Below, piece after piece: positions 48,071 through 60,314 of a DNA stretch of 64,000 nt. Location: positions 434,861-498,860 of the forward strand of contig NC_134975.1 in the NCBI RefSeq assembly GCF_965638725.1, read 5' to 3'. The notes beneath the pieces are model-generated. The model was not told the origin of the DNA. It ran no database searches and saw only the letters and a program-made list of their open reading frames with translations. The position numbers and the translations under genes are program-made. Each line of letters opens with the position of its first letter. Within the stretch, counting starts at the first letter, position 1. This stretch comes from Aptenodytes patagonicus. Its lineage: Eukaryota; Chordata; Aves; Sphenisciformes; Spheniscidae.

Positions 48071-50241
48071 TTAGGAGCTGATGCAAAGGTTTTGAGCCCG
48101 TCTCGTCCCGTTGCCCTTGCTTGGGCTCTGCAGCTCGGGCTTGTTGCAAACCCAGCTCCTCTCGGTGCTGCAGCGGGAGGAGCTGAGCCCGTTGTCGTTC
48201 AGGTAGGCGCAGAGGCCGTCGCCGCGGATCCAAAACCTGGAAGGACAGATGAGGGAACCCACCTTAGGTGGGGTCAGCCGGGAAAAGGAGGAAAATCACG
48301 CGCTGGCTTTTTCCCCCCCCCCTCTTCGGTTCTCACGGGCATCGCCACGCCAATACTGATGCTGAATTATTTCTGTTTTGGCAGCAGTCCGGGTTGGCCG
48401 TAAGAAACCTGATGCTTTGCAAGAAAAAAACCACCCTTATTTAAAAATAAATATCTAGCTAACGGTGTTTTCCCCGCCAAACGCACCGCTCCCACCTCTC
48501 AGTTCAAAGGGAAAAATGAAGACCAGCTCTGGATGCAACGTTGCCTTTCCCAAACGCCATTGTCCCATCGCTACCTCCGGATCCACTTCAAACGCCGGAA
48601 GAAATGCACATTTCGGGGCTGAGGAAACACCAACCAATGACATAACGATGAAAAACACAGACTCACGGGTGAGATGATAAGCGTGAGCGGTTCACCCATT
48701 TCCACGGTTGCTCCTTATCTTCACGTGAAAGGCCGACCCAATGCTCCGAGATGCCTTTATATCTCATCACAAAGCTCTGAAAAAGAGGAGGGAGAAAGGC
48801 TTTACGACAGGTCACGGGCCTTTGGGACATCTCCGGCAGGTCACCATCTGCAGAAACCTCCTTCCGACCAATAATCTACATTTTAGCAGTTGCTCGTGCT
48901 CCTTCAGGGCTCCTTTGGCGCTTGAACCTTTCAATCTACTACCAAAAAGTGTAATCTTTAAGGCAGAGCTTCATTGTTGCGTAGAAACGGGGCTTTTTTT
49001 GCTATAGGTCTTGCATCAGTTGCCTTTGGTGAGACATTTGAGGAGACCCATGATGACCTGCCCGCAAGAAAACCATTTTCCCCGTCTCCTCACCCCAGAT
49101 CTCCAAGGAAGATCCTGGAAGAGCAGTCAAAGAATCCAAAAGGTGGCAAATACGTTGGTGGCTTTCCCCCCCCCTCCCCCCTGCTAAGCATGTCCTCATG
49201 TCTCCTTACCAAGTCCTCCACGCTGTCGAGCACGGCCAAGGAAGCACCGAGTGCCGAGCAGTTGTCCTGGCTGGATGTCCAGTTCCCCTCAGCCTCCGAA
49301 AAATGGTAGCATTTTCCTCTGTACCCGATCCAGTCAAACGGACACCGAAAACAGGGTTGGGGACGAGGCTGAAAAGCCTGCGCTGTCATCGACAGAGCAA
49401 CAGCGTTAAGGAGCGGCACCTTCCCCTTGACTCTCCAGGGTGGGGATGGTCATCCTCCGCCCCATAGCTTCCAAAAGTCTTGCATCTGCCTCAGTGGCGA
49501 GAGGAAAGAAAAATTAAGACGCCAAGAGAAGTCTCGGGTGGATTGGAGGGAGAAAACAAGCTCAAATCGTGGCCCAGCTTGTGGCGTTGGACAAGGAATG
49601 TGGGTGCTGTACCTTCAAAGAAGAAAACAGGGTGGTGGCCTTCAAAGATGCAAGTTTTAAGAGGATTTCCAGAATAGCCCTGTCCCTAAACGCGCCCTTA
49701 GGTATTGCTGTCTGTCATTAATGCAAAAGCAGCGATGGGCAAAGGGCAGGAAAAAAGTTCTTTGGTTCCTGCAGACTTCTTGGCTTGGTGGGACTCATGC
49801 CGACATCTCTTGCTGCTCGGACGAGCGGCAGAGGAACGGCCCCTTCTTTTTGAAAAAAAAAAACCCCTTTGGGAAAGCTCAGGTGACTGTACCCGTCACA
49901 CGGCTCTTTCTGTTGGGTTTTAGGGGTTTCTGGATGATATCGGCTCCTACACAGAGGAGATGAGTTTGGTCTTCTGCAGAAAGGCTTCTCTGCTCATTGA
50001 AAATGTCCCTCCCCTGGAGAGGACAGCCTCCTGGGGTTGGGCTGCGTCTTCCCTGGGAGCATGGAGGTGGATCTGGCACGTGTGTAACAACCCAACGTAT
50101 CTCAGAGACGTTCCCCATGAGATGAAAAACCTCGATGCTCACCTGCAAAAGTGACGGCGGTGACGAGCAGAGCTATGAACAGCACTGCCATCGTCACCTG
50201 ACAGGCGACACGCGCCTCCGGCTTCGTCTCAAGGCTGTAAC
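48071..50241 (-). CDS. Blec-like type II C-type lectin (first exon not identified)
   Basis: Four exons in matching phases: 50143-50241 (transmembrane), 49210-49382, 48667-48776 and 48071-48236. The first listed encodes GYSLETKPEA, then a hydrophobic span MAVLFIALLVTAVTFA, as in a type II membrane protein. The next three form a CTLD split as in NK-complex lectins: CPFDWIGYRGKCYHFSEAEGNW, then HWVGLSREDKEQPWKW, then CAYLNDNGLSSSRC and WVCNKP. No Ca-binding EPN/QPD motif is seen, so glycan binding of the classic kind is unlikely. The cytoplasmic first exon must end in phase 1 and was not found with confidence upstream of 50241. Blec and CD69/Clr-type proteins are cell-surface lectin-like molecules, some of them ligands of NK receptors. 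It is divergent from the B-NK-like gene at 56 kb. Confidence 0.85.
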
Positions 50242-51945
50242 CTGCGGGAGAAGAGCCCTTCAACGCCTTTGCGGGGGTACCGAGGGGAGCAACACGCTCC
50301 AGGTCCAGGCTGTTGGCCCAAAAGGTGGTTTCTCCTCCTTTTGCTTGAGGGTGAAGGGGACTTTCAACGCAACCTCCCTGTATCGGGCCACCGCGGAGGG
50401 CACCGAGCCCCACGGCGGAGCACTTGGGCGATCCTCATCGAAAGCATCTTTGGGCTGAGCCTTCCTAAAGGACAGGCATCATTTGATGCCCAAACGATGA
50501 GCAAAGATGCCCACGAGCAAAGAAAATTCTGCGTCCGAAGGGTTTTACCTAAAAATCTCAGTGCTTTCACCCAGTGGGACTTCCCCGATTCTTCTCTTAA
50601 GCTTCCCCCTCTTCGTCCCCATCTATCACATGAACCAAATCTCATGGGACAAACCCTCCTTTCCCCTCTTCCTCCCCCGTCCCTCCCCATGCAAAATTAC
50701 TATATAGAAGGTAAGTCAGAGACCAAATCTGCCAAATAATTTTAGAAAGCCGTGTAAAAAAAAAAAAAATCAACAAATAATAAAAAAAAAAAAACCCCGA
50801 CAAATTAAAAAAGAAATCGACAAATAATCAACAAATAAAAATAAAACATTCCTCAAAAACTTAGTCCCTGGCTGGGTAGAGAGGGATGATGGAAAAAACC
50901 CCAAAAAGCCCCTTTTCTACCTTATTGTGCACCGAGAGGGTGATGGAGATGGGAGGAAGAGTCGGGAGAACTAAAATAGGGCAGTGTCGAAGGGAAGGCA
51001 GCGATTAATAAATATTTTGCTGATGCGTCTAAACTGGACTTAAATCCCAGACTTATTTTGGGGGGGGGGGGAGTGTGTCTTTTAACACTTCAGCTGTTCA
51101 AAAATTTCTTTGCTCTCCTTCAGAATAAAGCAGAAATTTGGAATCTTTTTGGGGGGGGGGGGGGAAATGAGAAGACCCAAAAGAAACAGTGACTCAAGTG
51201 CCTCAGGGAGGATTAATCATATATGAGAATAACCCAAAGCCTCTGAAATGAGACGGTTCAGAGCAAAAATTCCACCTGCTGATCAACAAGAATTTTCCGA
51301 GGGAAGTGCTAGAAAAAGCTCTTTTTTTTTTTTTTTTTTCCCCCACGCCCCCCTTCCCTTACCTCAGCTGGTTTTTGTTCTCAAATTATAGAAGTGTTTT
51401 TAAAAAAAAAAGAAAACCCCAGCGATTATTCAGTTCGTTGCTCTACAGTTACCTGCCCGCTTGCTCCTTTCCGCGCCCAAAAAGCCGGAATAGTCCCGCG
51501 TTTCCTTCATTTTGGGGCTCCCACCCCCCGCAGGTGCTCCCGCCTCGCCTGCCAAGGAAAGTTTCGCCTATCAGAGGTGTCACGAAGGCTGTCGGTCCTC
51601 AGCCTCGCCAGAGGATTTTTCAGGGCCGGGGGGGGGGGGTCGTCAGCGAGGCACAGCCGAACTCGTTGCAGAAAACGTCGCTTCTACCCGAGACGTTCAT
51701 TTCGCACCGTGGGGGCTATAAATCCGCCGGCTACCGGTTAGAAATCCCAGCGGGCAGCACGAAGAATGCCGTCGGGGAAAGAAAGCAAACGTCATGAATT
51801 CCGGGGGACGAGTATTTCCCCCGCTGGAAAGCAGCAAGATGAGAAAGTAGATGGGAGGGTGGTTACTTTTTTTTTTTGAAGCTGCTGTCTCCAACCAAAC
51901 CCGCGTTGGTTTTTTTTTAAGGGGAGCAGTGGTTTTTAAGAGGAC
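50242..51945. other. Upstream region of the first Blec-like gene
   Basis: It probably contains that gene's first exon and promoter. Several ATG-led short minus-strand frames exist around 50.43-50.69 kb, but none has a phase-1 donor that I trust. Poly-A and poly-G runs are frequent. Confidence 0.4.
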
Positions 51946-51949
51946 GTCG

Positions 51950-53245
51950 GTTTTCTCCCCTCAATTAAAATTTTCTCCCCCCCAATTAAAGTTTCCTCCC
52001 CATAATTAAAGTTTCCTCTCCACAGTTATTTTCCCCATAATTAAAGTTTTCTCCCCCCCAACTAAAATCTTCTCCCTGCAGTCTTTTCTCCCCCCAATTA
52101 AAATCTTCTCCCCCCAATTAAAATCTTCTCCCCCCCAATTAAAATCTTCTCCCTGCAGTCTTTTCTCCCCCCAATTAAAGTTTTCTCCCCCAATTAAAAT
52201 CTTCTCCCTGCAACTAAAATTTTCTCCCCCCCAATTAAAATTTCCTCCCGGCGATTAAAATTTTCTCCCAACAATTAAAGTTTTATCCCCATAATTCAGG
52301 TTTTTCTCCCTGCAGTCAAACTTTTCTCCCCCCAATTAAAATCTTCTCCCCCCCAATTAAAATCTTCTCCCCCCAATTAAAATCTTCTCCCCCCCAATTA
52401 AAATCTTCTCCCCCCCAATTAAAATCTTCTCCCCCCAATTAAAATCTTCTCCCCCCCAATTAAAATCTTCTCTCCCCAATTAAAATCTTCTCCCCCCCAA
52501 TTAAAATCTTCTCCCTGCAGTCTTTTCTCCCCCCAATTAAAGTTTTCTCCCCCAATTAAAATCTTCTCCCTGCAACTAAAATTTCCTCCCCCCCAATTAA
52601 AATTTCCTCCCGGCGATTAAAATTTTCTCCCAACAATTAAAGTTTTATCCCCATAATTCAGGTTTTTCTCCCTGCAGTCAAACTTTTCTCCCCCCAATTA
52701 AAATCTTCTCCCCCCCAATTAAAATCTTCTCCCCCCCAATTAAAATCTTCTCCCCCCAATTAAAATCTTCTCCCCCCAATTAAAATCTTCTCCCCCCAAT
52801 TAAAATCTTCTCCCCCCAATTAAAATCTTCTCCCTGCAGTCTTTTCTCCCCCCAATTAAAGTTTTCTCCCCCAATTAAAATCTTCTCCCTGCAACTAAAA
52901 TTTTCTCCCCCCCCAATTAAAATTTCCTCCCGGCGATTAAAATTTTCTCCCAACAATTAAAGTTTTATCCCCATAATTCAGGTTTTTCTCCCTGCAGTCA
53001 AACTTTTCTCCCCCCAATTAAAATCTTCTCCCCCCAATTAAAATCTTCTCCCCCCCAATTAAAATCTTCTCCCCCCAATTAAAATCTTCTCCCCCCCAAT
53101 TAAAATCTTCTCCCCCCAATTAAAATCTTCTCCCCCCCAATTAAAATCTTCTCCCCCCCAATTAAAATCTTCTCCCCGCAATTAAAGCTTTCTCCCTGCA
53201 ATTCTAGTTTTCTCCCCCCAGTTGAATTTTTCTCCCCACAATTAA
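51950..53245 (+). repeat. 1.3 kb minisatellite, 20-base unit with higher-order repeat
   Basis: The unit AATTAAAATCTTCTCCCCCC recurs dozens of times. A distinct block of about 180 bases containing CCTCCCGGCGATTAAAATTT, CCCAACAATTAAAGTTTTAT and ATAATTCAGGTTTTTCTCCC occurs three times, starting near 52151, 52513 and 52833. This shows that whole multi-unit blocks were duplicated. Confidence 0.95.
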
Positions 53246-54242
53246 AATTTAAGTCCAGCTCCCCCCAGCCCCCCCAGCTCATCCCGAACCCCCCTTACCT
53301 GGATCCGGCCGGTGGGAACAAGCAGGGTGCCGAGGCGCGACCCTCTCCTGCTAAAAGAAATGCGAAACAGAAAGTATGAAAACAAAATTAAATAGATTTT
53401 TTTTTGGTTGGTTGGTTGGTTGGTTTGGGGTTTGTTTTTTTTTTCCCCGGGGATTTTCATGAGGATCCTCCGGGGCAGACGGGGAAGGGACTCCCTGACC
53501 AAGGGCAGCTGCCCATGAGCGAAACCGCGGGGGGGTTTCCCTTCCCCCTCCGCCCCGCACCCCCTTCGCCTCCTTTTCCTGCATTTCAGGGTTGGGGTTG
53601 GGGGTTTTGGGGGTTGTTTTTTTTTCAGCTGGGGTGAACAGACTATCAAAAACCCGCTCGTTTTGGGGTGCGGGAGGGGGGAAAAAAAAAAACCCCAACC
53701 ACTTGCTGCTGGAGACGGCTTGGCTCCGGGGTGTTGGGGCACCCCAAAAGGGACCCGCGGGATGCTACGAGGACGAGGTGCGACGAGCAGGCGGTTCCCT
53801 CCGGCCCATTTTATGGTTTTTTTAATATAAAAAAATCTCTCTTTTTCCCACGCCACCGCCTCCCGCCTGCTTGCATCATCGAGCCAAGACCAGATCCCGT
53901 CTCCCCCCATCCCTGTTAACACCCCGATCCTTCCCCCCCCCCCCCCGCCAGTAAATGGCGAATGCCTCCAACGGGGAAAACCCTAAAAAAAACCCCAAAA
54001 AAGCGTTCTTGCAAATTAAGCTACCCGGCTCCAGGGTTTTTTTAACCCCCAAAACGAATTTCTTTTCTTTATTTTTTTTTTTTCCCCTTTTTTGGGGTGT
54101 TTTTTTTTTCTTTTCTTTACGCCACGGTCGCAGGCCGCCGGAGCCGCCGCTTTTGCAGCACGCAGGAAGAGCGAAGCGTAAAAGCGGCTCACCGCAAAAA
54201 CTTTCCATGAGGCTAACGAGGCCTGCAGGGGGAAAGAAGTTA

Positions 54243-54412
54243 AAAAATAAAAATAAAAATAAAAATAAAAATAAAAATAAAAACAAAAACAAAAATAAAA
54301 ATAAAAATAAAAACAAAAATAAAAATAAAAATAAAAATAAAAATGCAATAATAAAAAATAAAATTAAAAAAATAACAACAAAAATTAAAAATACTAAAAA
54401 TAAAAATAAGGG
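54243..54412 (+). repeat. (AAAAAT)n-type A-rich microsatellite
   Basis: A-rich hexanucleotide-like array AAAAATAAAAAT with AAAAAC variants, extending into less regular AATAAA sequence. Confidence 0.95.
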
Positions 54413-54759
54413 AGTGCTTTTCCTGCTGGGACCTTTGGGTTTCTCCTGTCCCCGTTTCTTGCTGCTGGCCGGTATTGGGGCAAATTTCTGTTTGTTTTTT
54501 TTTTTTTCCTTGCTGCCTTTTGGGTGCGTGGGGAAAAAAGAAAAAAAAAAATCATTGCTGGGGGCGTTACGGGACCAGACAAAAACCCGTTTTGGGGTTA
54601 ACACAGAAAAAGAAAAGTGCAGGGGGGGGGGGGGAAGGTCGGCATAGCCTGGGAATTGCTGCGTGCTCCGCACAACGGTCAAAGTGTCCCAAATCTGGAG
54701 GAAACGCAGGTCTGGGTGCTGTAAAACCACACACCGGGGGTGGGAGGGTGCGCTGGCAG

Positions 54760-55385
54760 GGTAAAAATAAAATAGTAAAGTAAAGTAAAACAAAATAAAG
54801 TGAAATAAAGTGAAATGAAATGAAATGAAATAAAGTAAAATAAAGTAAAATGAAATGAAATGAAGTAAAATAAAGTAAAATGAAATTAAATGAAATGAAG
54901 TAAAATAAAGTAAAATAAAATGAAATGAAGTAAAATAAAGTAAAATGAAATGAAATTAAATGAAGTAAAATGCAATGAAATGAAGTAAAATAAAATAAAA
55001 TGAAATGAAATAAAGTAAAATAAAGTAAAATGAAATGAAATGAAATGAAGTAAAATGCAATGAAATGAAGTAAAATAAAGTAAAATAAAATGAAATGAAA
55101 TAAAGTAAAATAAAGTGAAATGAAATGAAATGAAGTAAAATAAAGTAAAATAAAATGAAATGAAATAAAGTAAAATAAAGTAAAATGAAATGAAATGAAA
55201 TGAAATGAAGTAAAATAAAGTAAAATAAAATGAAATGAAATGAAATAGTAAAATGAAATGAAATAAAATAAAGTAAAATACAGTAAAATGAAATGAAATG
55301 AAATAAAATAAAGTAAAATAAAGTAAAATGAAATGAAATTAAATGAATAAAATAAAATAATAAAATAAAATAAAATAAAATTCAA
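54760..55385 (+). repeat. (AAATG/AAATA/AAGTA)n pentanucleotide array
   Basis: More than 600 bases of five-base units mixing AAATG, AAATA and AAGTA with a partly periodic order of variants. It ends at a TTCAATTCATT boundary. Confidence 0.97.
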
Positions 55386-55707
55386 TTCATTAGCAGCCTG
55401 TGGGAAGCCGGCAAGAAAACCAGACTCTCCGCCTCTTCCAGTGCAAGAGCCGGGCAATCCCTGGGCGCCCCGTCCCTTTACGGCTCTCCCTGCCGCGGGA
55501 CGAAGGAGCGGCCAACTGCTGCGCCAAGAGCAGCCGGAGCAGAAGACAAAGCCGCGCGCGGCAAAAGCCGTCTCAAGCCGCTCGCGGCCGATATTCTGGG
55601 GCAGAAACGCCAAACGTCGCCTTTCTCCTCCTCACCCGATTCTCTGCCTCCGGCCACGCGCATCCAGACCCCGGTATGCTTCAGCCTGACCCTCAAAAAC
55701 CTCATTT

Positions 55708-55713
55708 AAAGGC

Positions 55714-55764
<51 letters not shown>
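55708..55764 (+). repeat. (ATT)n microsatellite
   Basis: About 18 uninterrupted ATT copies, roughly 320 bases upstream of the B-NK-like coding start. Confidence 0.98.
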
Positions 55765-55765
<1 letters not shown>

Positions 55766-56086
55766 TCATCTCTGCAGGTTTTCCCGGCTGCTCGGCACAA
55801 TCATTAAACCCGCAGGTGTTTCTACGCCTCCAAACGTGCGACTGCCTCCTGGCTAGAGGACACCGACCCCCCTCACCGGCCTTCATTTACGAGGGAAGGC
55901 TGTAGGATATAAATATTGAAAAAAAAAAAAAAAAAAAGAACAAAAAAAAAAAGAAGAAGATAAAAGGCCCAGACGATGCCATTTCCTGGGGCTGGACGCA
56001 GGCGCGAGCGGGTCGGTCAATAAAGCGAGAGGTTGCCCAAGAACGGCTTCACTCTTGGGACGCGCTCTCGATCTTCTGAGCTGGCC

Positions 56087-59000
56087 ATGGCTGGGGAAAT
56101 AGTTTATGCTGATTTAAGGCATCCTGGGGCCGGTTCTTCTCCTGCCGAGAAGCGTCACGGTAAGTGTTATTTTTTTTTTTGGGGGGGGGGGGAAGCGCTT
56201 ATTTCAAGCTTTGCTTGCTTTGGGAAGACTTCTGGGTTTGCTTGCTCCCCCATCCCCGCGTTGATGCTTCCAAGATACACGGAGAACGTTGGACGGATTA
56301 AATGTCCTCTGAGGTGGGATCCTGGCTTGCGTAGAGGAGGGGGGGGAAAGCGAGGAAGGGTTGGGGGAGAGGGAAGCCAGCGAACGCCCGGAGGCTGAAC
56401 AGTTTTGCCTCTGAGACCTTTCACTTGGTGGCAAATAATGGGTCCCAAGAAGCCCAGCGCGAGCCAACACACCTCAACAGAAAGCAAAGCCTGCTGAGAC
56501 CACGGCTGGGATCCCGGTGGAGATGAGGTCTGGAGAGACCCATGTCCCACCGACTCCCGGCTCTACCGCGAGAGGGTTTCGCCTGCTCTAAATTCAGCCA
56601 GTTTCAGAAGGTTTCAGGTCTGCTAAGCTCCATCGTTGGCTGCCCGAGGCTGCTCTCGAGGCTACCTGCAGCCCCTCCACCGCCTGAAAAACCACCCTGA
56701 GATGATGCCCTCACTCCTGCATCCAATCTCTAGATCTCATCAGGGGCGATTTATTTTTTTTGGAGGAAGCCAAACAGCTGTAAACTTGCGCTCAAACTCG
56801 CTGGCTTGACAGAGGGGCATTTTGGGTTTGGTTTGGTTTTTTTTCCCCCCCCTCCTCAAAAAGCTCCCAGCTTTTTCATGTGAAAAATGTACATTTTTTT
56901 TTTTTTTAAGCAAATGTGGCCTCTTTCAGCTCCTGCCTCATGCCCACAGTGGCACGGGGTCCTCCTCAAAGTCAGTGGGCTGGGGCACCTCATCCTGCTG
57001 GTGCTGGTGGTGGTGCTGAGCGTGCAGGGTGAGTAACCACCTCTTATCTACGTCTCAAAACCCAGCGAACGGGCTGGGAGGGGAAGTCAGGATTTATTTC
57101 GACGTTTCAGCCTTTGGAGGGGAACGCGGTTGCCCCACGGAGACGCAACGAGATGCATCACCCGCCAAGAGTAAACCCCCTCTGAAATAAACCTGGACTA
57201 TCCCCGTAGCTTTCAAACAAGGGTGGAGGACACAAGCCACGATTTCCAGGCTGCCTTAATTAAGCGGGTGCAACCGTGGCGGGGGGAAAAAGGAGGCTGG
57301 CACAAAATCAAACCCAGCCCTACCCGGTTTTTGTGGTTTTTGCCCCCAAAGAGCCGCAGCCTCTCACCCCAGGTCATTCCTCCAAGTTTTTCAGGGCTCC
57401 CTGCAGCCAGCGACGACAAGCATTCCCTTGCAAGGCGATGAGATCCGGGGAAGGAACCACACGGAGCGATGCCTGATTTCATCCCTGATGCAGTATTTCT
57501 GCGAGCCCCGGCAGGACAGCCCCGCAGGTAACCCCCTTCCCACCCGGCTCTGCTGGGAGACGCTCGGGTGGGACCTTTGATGGGGCTTCCCTCCCACCCA
57601 ATTGCAAGGAGGCACCTTGGGGGGTGCAAGTCCACCAAGGGTTATTTTGGCCAAGAGGAGCGTTGCAAAGAAGAATTATCTTTTGCGTGCAATTTTTGCT
57701 GACCCCTCTTCCATGGAGAGGCAGCAGGGTCAAACCTAAAGAGGAGGTTCCTCACCACCCTTCCTCCACCCCCAACCAGCCATTAGTGTCCTTGCGGTCA
57801 CCCCACCGAAGTCCTCCTCCTCCTCGCCGGTGGCTGAGCAGGAAAAACCACAACGGTGTGAAAAAAAACCCCTCAAGGATGGGCAAAGGGCCGGGGTGTG
57901 GGATGGGGAAGCCCTCGGTGCCTTTCAGCTGGTGGATGGGCAAGACCTTGACCACCCTTTGGGGCGTCTCACGGCTCTTTCTCCTCTTCAGCCCGTGCCG
58001 GCTGCAAGCTGTGTCCCCAGGACTGGCAGCTCCACGGGGACAGATGCTACTGGCTTTCCAAGGAAACAGGAAATTGGAATCAAGGCAAGACAGGCTGCGA
58101 AAATCAGAAGTCTCAGCTGGTAGTGCTCCGGAACAAGAAAGAAAAGGTAAATAACGGAGGAGAAGGCTTGAAAGGGACCTGAAAGACTTTTTTTTCTGAG
58201 GTGGGCAGGGGAGCAAAAAGTGCCTGGCAGCAGGAGGGTTTGGGGCTGCAACAGTGGCTCTCACCCATCTCCTGCTCTGATGTCTCCTAAGAAGCGACCG
58301 GGAAGAGAAAGGGGCTGAATCATCACCTAAAGCCGCTCTGTGTCCCCCCACCCACCCGTGACATGGGAGGAAGAGGAGGGATGCAGAGCTCAGATGGGGA
58401 CATCGGTGTCTCAGGCTCTGAATTTAAGCTGTTTTCACCCCAGAGCTGCCTTTAGAGATGGTGCATGGCGGCATTCAAAGCACAGGGGACATTCATGTCC
58501 CATCTATTGGGGGATGAAACAAGTCAGCTTTACTCCGTGGCTTTGCACCCCACGGAACTCTCCACAGAGAGATTTCGGAAGCAACTGGGTCACCTCCGTT
58601 TCCCAGGAGTACATCAAGATTATCACAGGCGGAGGCATACAGCCGGTGTGGATCGGATTAATATTCCGCAAGAAGTGGATATGGATGGACAACACATCCT
58701 TTAATATCAAAATGTGAGTGTATCCACAATCTGTTAGCATAAAAAGCGGCTTTGCTCCATCTCAGACCCGGAGCATGCCCCAACCCACCCCTCCAAGATT
58801 TTGCTGTCCGTGCGACGGTCTCGTATTCCCCTTGCACGAAGTTTTGCAGACCAAGAGTTGGGGGTTTATGGAGCACAGTAACCCAACACCTCCCACCGCA
58901 CCCATGCGACCAACACGGCTTTTAACGGCCCACGCGTGCTCCTTGCAGATCTTATTGCAAGCACAGCAACCTGCACTCAAATCTGGGCAACCCACCAGCG

Positions 59001-59288
59001 AGGAATCATTTGTAGCACGATGAGATGGTGCAGAAAAAGGGCGGGAGAACCCCCCCCCCCCCCCTTTTCTGCACGCCTGGAAGAGTTTGCTCCTCTCACG
59101 CAATAAAATTTTCGTTCTGCAGGTTTGGCACCCTGCAGGAGGTGGATGAAGGGTGCGGGACACTGAAAGACAAGGGGTTCGATGGCGAAATCTGTGAAGG
59201 CGACCACAAGTGGGTTTGCCAGAAAGACCCTTTCCCGCTCTCCCCACCGATGGCAGGAGACGGAGAGAAATGCAACGCCTCCGTCTGA
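56087..59288 (+). CDS. B-NK-like type II C-type lectin receptor with ITIM-type motif
   Basis: Six exons join in frame (717 bases, 238 residues): 56087-56159, 56930-57028, 57411-57527, 57992-58146, 58607-58713 and 59123-59288, all with GT/AG. Exon 1 starts MAGEIVYADLRHPG and holds IVYADL, which fits the ITIM consensus (I-x-Y-x-x-L) for SHP phosphatase recruitment. Exon 2 gives the transmembrane span (HLILLVLVVVLSV). Exon 3 is a stalk with an N-glycosylation site NHT. Exons 4-6 form the CTLD: CPQDWQLHGDRCYWLS, VWIGLIFRKKWIWMDN, CEGDHKWVCQK. It lacks EPN/QPD Ca-binding motifs, as NKR-P1-like receptors do. Exon 3 must use the AG before CGACGACAAG at 57411, because earlier AGs lead to a stop. Family role: inhibitory NK or T-cell receptor. 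It resembles chicken B-NK by motif and position. Confidence 0.88.
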
Positions 59289-59428
59289 CACGCGCCCATC
59301 CCGAAACGCCCAGCCTGCGAGACGCTCGCCGCCAATATTTGGGGTGAAGCCAGCCCTGTCTTCACCGTTACGGCTCTGCGAGAGATCTCAGGGTTTGCAA
59401 ATGCATTTCCCACACAGGTCAAGACAAT

Positions 59429-59459
<31 letters not shown>

Positions 59460-59534
59460 CGCAGATGAGCCCTGGAGCTGGGAAACCAGAAACGTCTGTG
59501 CCCCGGGGCGCTGTGTCAATAGAGCTACGGCAAC

Positions 59535-59540
59535 AATAAA
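59535..59540 (+). terminator. AATAAA poly(A) signal of the B-NK-like gene
   Basis: AATAAA occurs 247 bases after the stop codon and is followed by a GT-rich stretch. Confidence 0.75.
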
Positions 59541-59739
59541 AGCCTGTAAAACTGGTTTGCTTCTATTTGTTGAAATAACACCGCTTTGCAAACAAGAGTA
59601 GAGGTGGTACAAAATATAAACATTGCAAGGTTCAGTTAAAAAAAGTTTTCCCGAGCGACGGCTGCAGTGAGGGGTCTGCACCAGGCGTGCATCTCCCCGG
59701 GCGCAGCTGAGAGCATCAGCACAGGGACTAATGCAGGCA

Positions 59740-59970
59740 GCTGGGTTTTTGGGGGTGTCGGGGGGGTTTGGGGTTTTTTTTTTGTCTTTTGGGGTTTTTT
59801 TGTTGTTGGTTGGGGATTATTTGTTGTTAGTGTTTTGGAGGGGTTTTGTTTGTTTTGGTTTGGGGTTGTTTTGGGGTTTTTTGGGGTTTGGGGGTTTGTT
59901 TGGGGCAGGTTGGGTTTTGATGTTGGGGGTTTTTTGGGTTTTTTGGGGGTGGTTGTTTTTTTTTTGGTAA
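59740..59970 (+). repeat. G/T-only low-complexity tract
   Basis: About 230 bases almost lacking A and C on the plus strand, with many GGGGTTTT-like groups. No coding value is seen. Confidence 0.85.
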
Positions 59971-60001
59971 AAAAAAAAAAAAATCCTCAAACATTCCAAG
60001 C

Positions 60002-60314
60002 TGTCGTGGTTTAATTTCAGTCGGCAACTAAGCACCCCGGCCAGCTTTCCCCAGTTTACGTACTGAGCGTGACGTCCCATGGTATGGAATGTCCCTTTGG
60101 CCAGTTTGGCTGTGCCCCCTCCCAGCTTCTTGTGCACCCCCAGCCTTCTCAGTCGGTAGAGCATGGGAAGCTGAAAAGTCCTTGACTAGTGTAAGCATTA
60201 CCTAGCAACAACTAAAACATCGCTGCGTTATCAACTTAGTTCTGGTCCTAAATCCAAAACACTGTACCAGCCACTAGGAAGGAAATTAACTCTATCCCTG
60301 CCGAAACCAGGACA
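60002..60314 (+). mobile_element. Solo LTR fragment of an avian endogenous retrovirus
   Basis: It begins TGTCGTGGTTTAA and ends GAAACCAGGACA, the terminal sequences of a common avian LTR group, with TG...CA ends. No internal retroviral region is present. It is internally shortened and diverged, so it is an old, broken copy. The class was not assigned. No clear target-site duplication was found, and its right edge touches a CR1 fragment. Confidence 0.75.

Noticed and set aside
50364-50690. Several ATG-led minus-strand frames as the first exon of the first Blec-like gene
   Set aside because: None ends at a convincing phase-1 GT donor, so I left the first exon open.
54016-55613. Phe/Tyr-rich minus-strand frames of about 110-350 codons resembling membrane proteins
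   Set aside because: They are translations of A-rich hexa- and pentanucleotide arrays.
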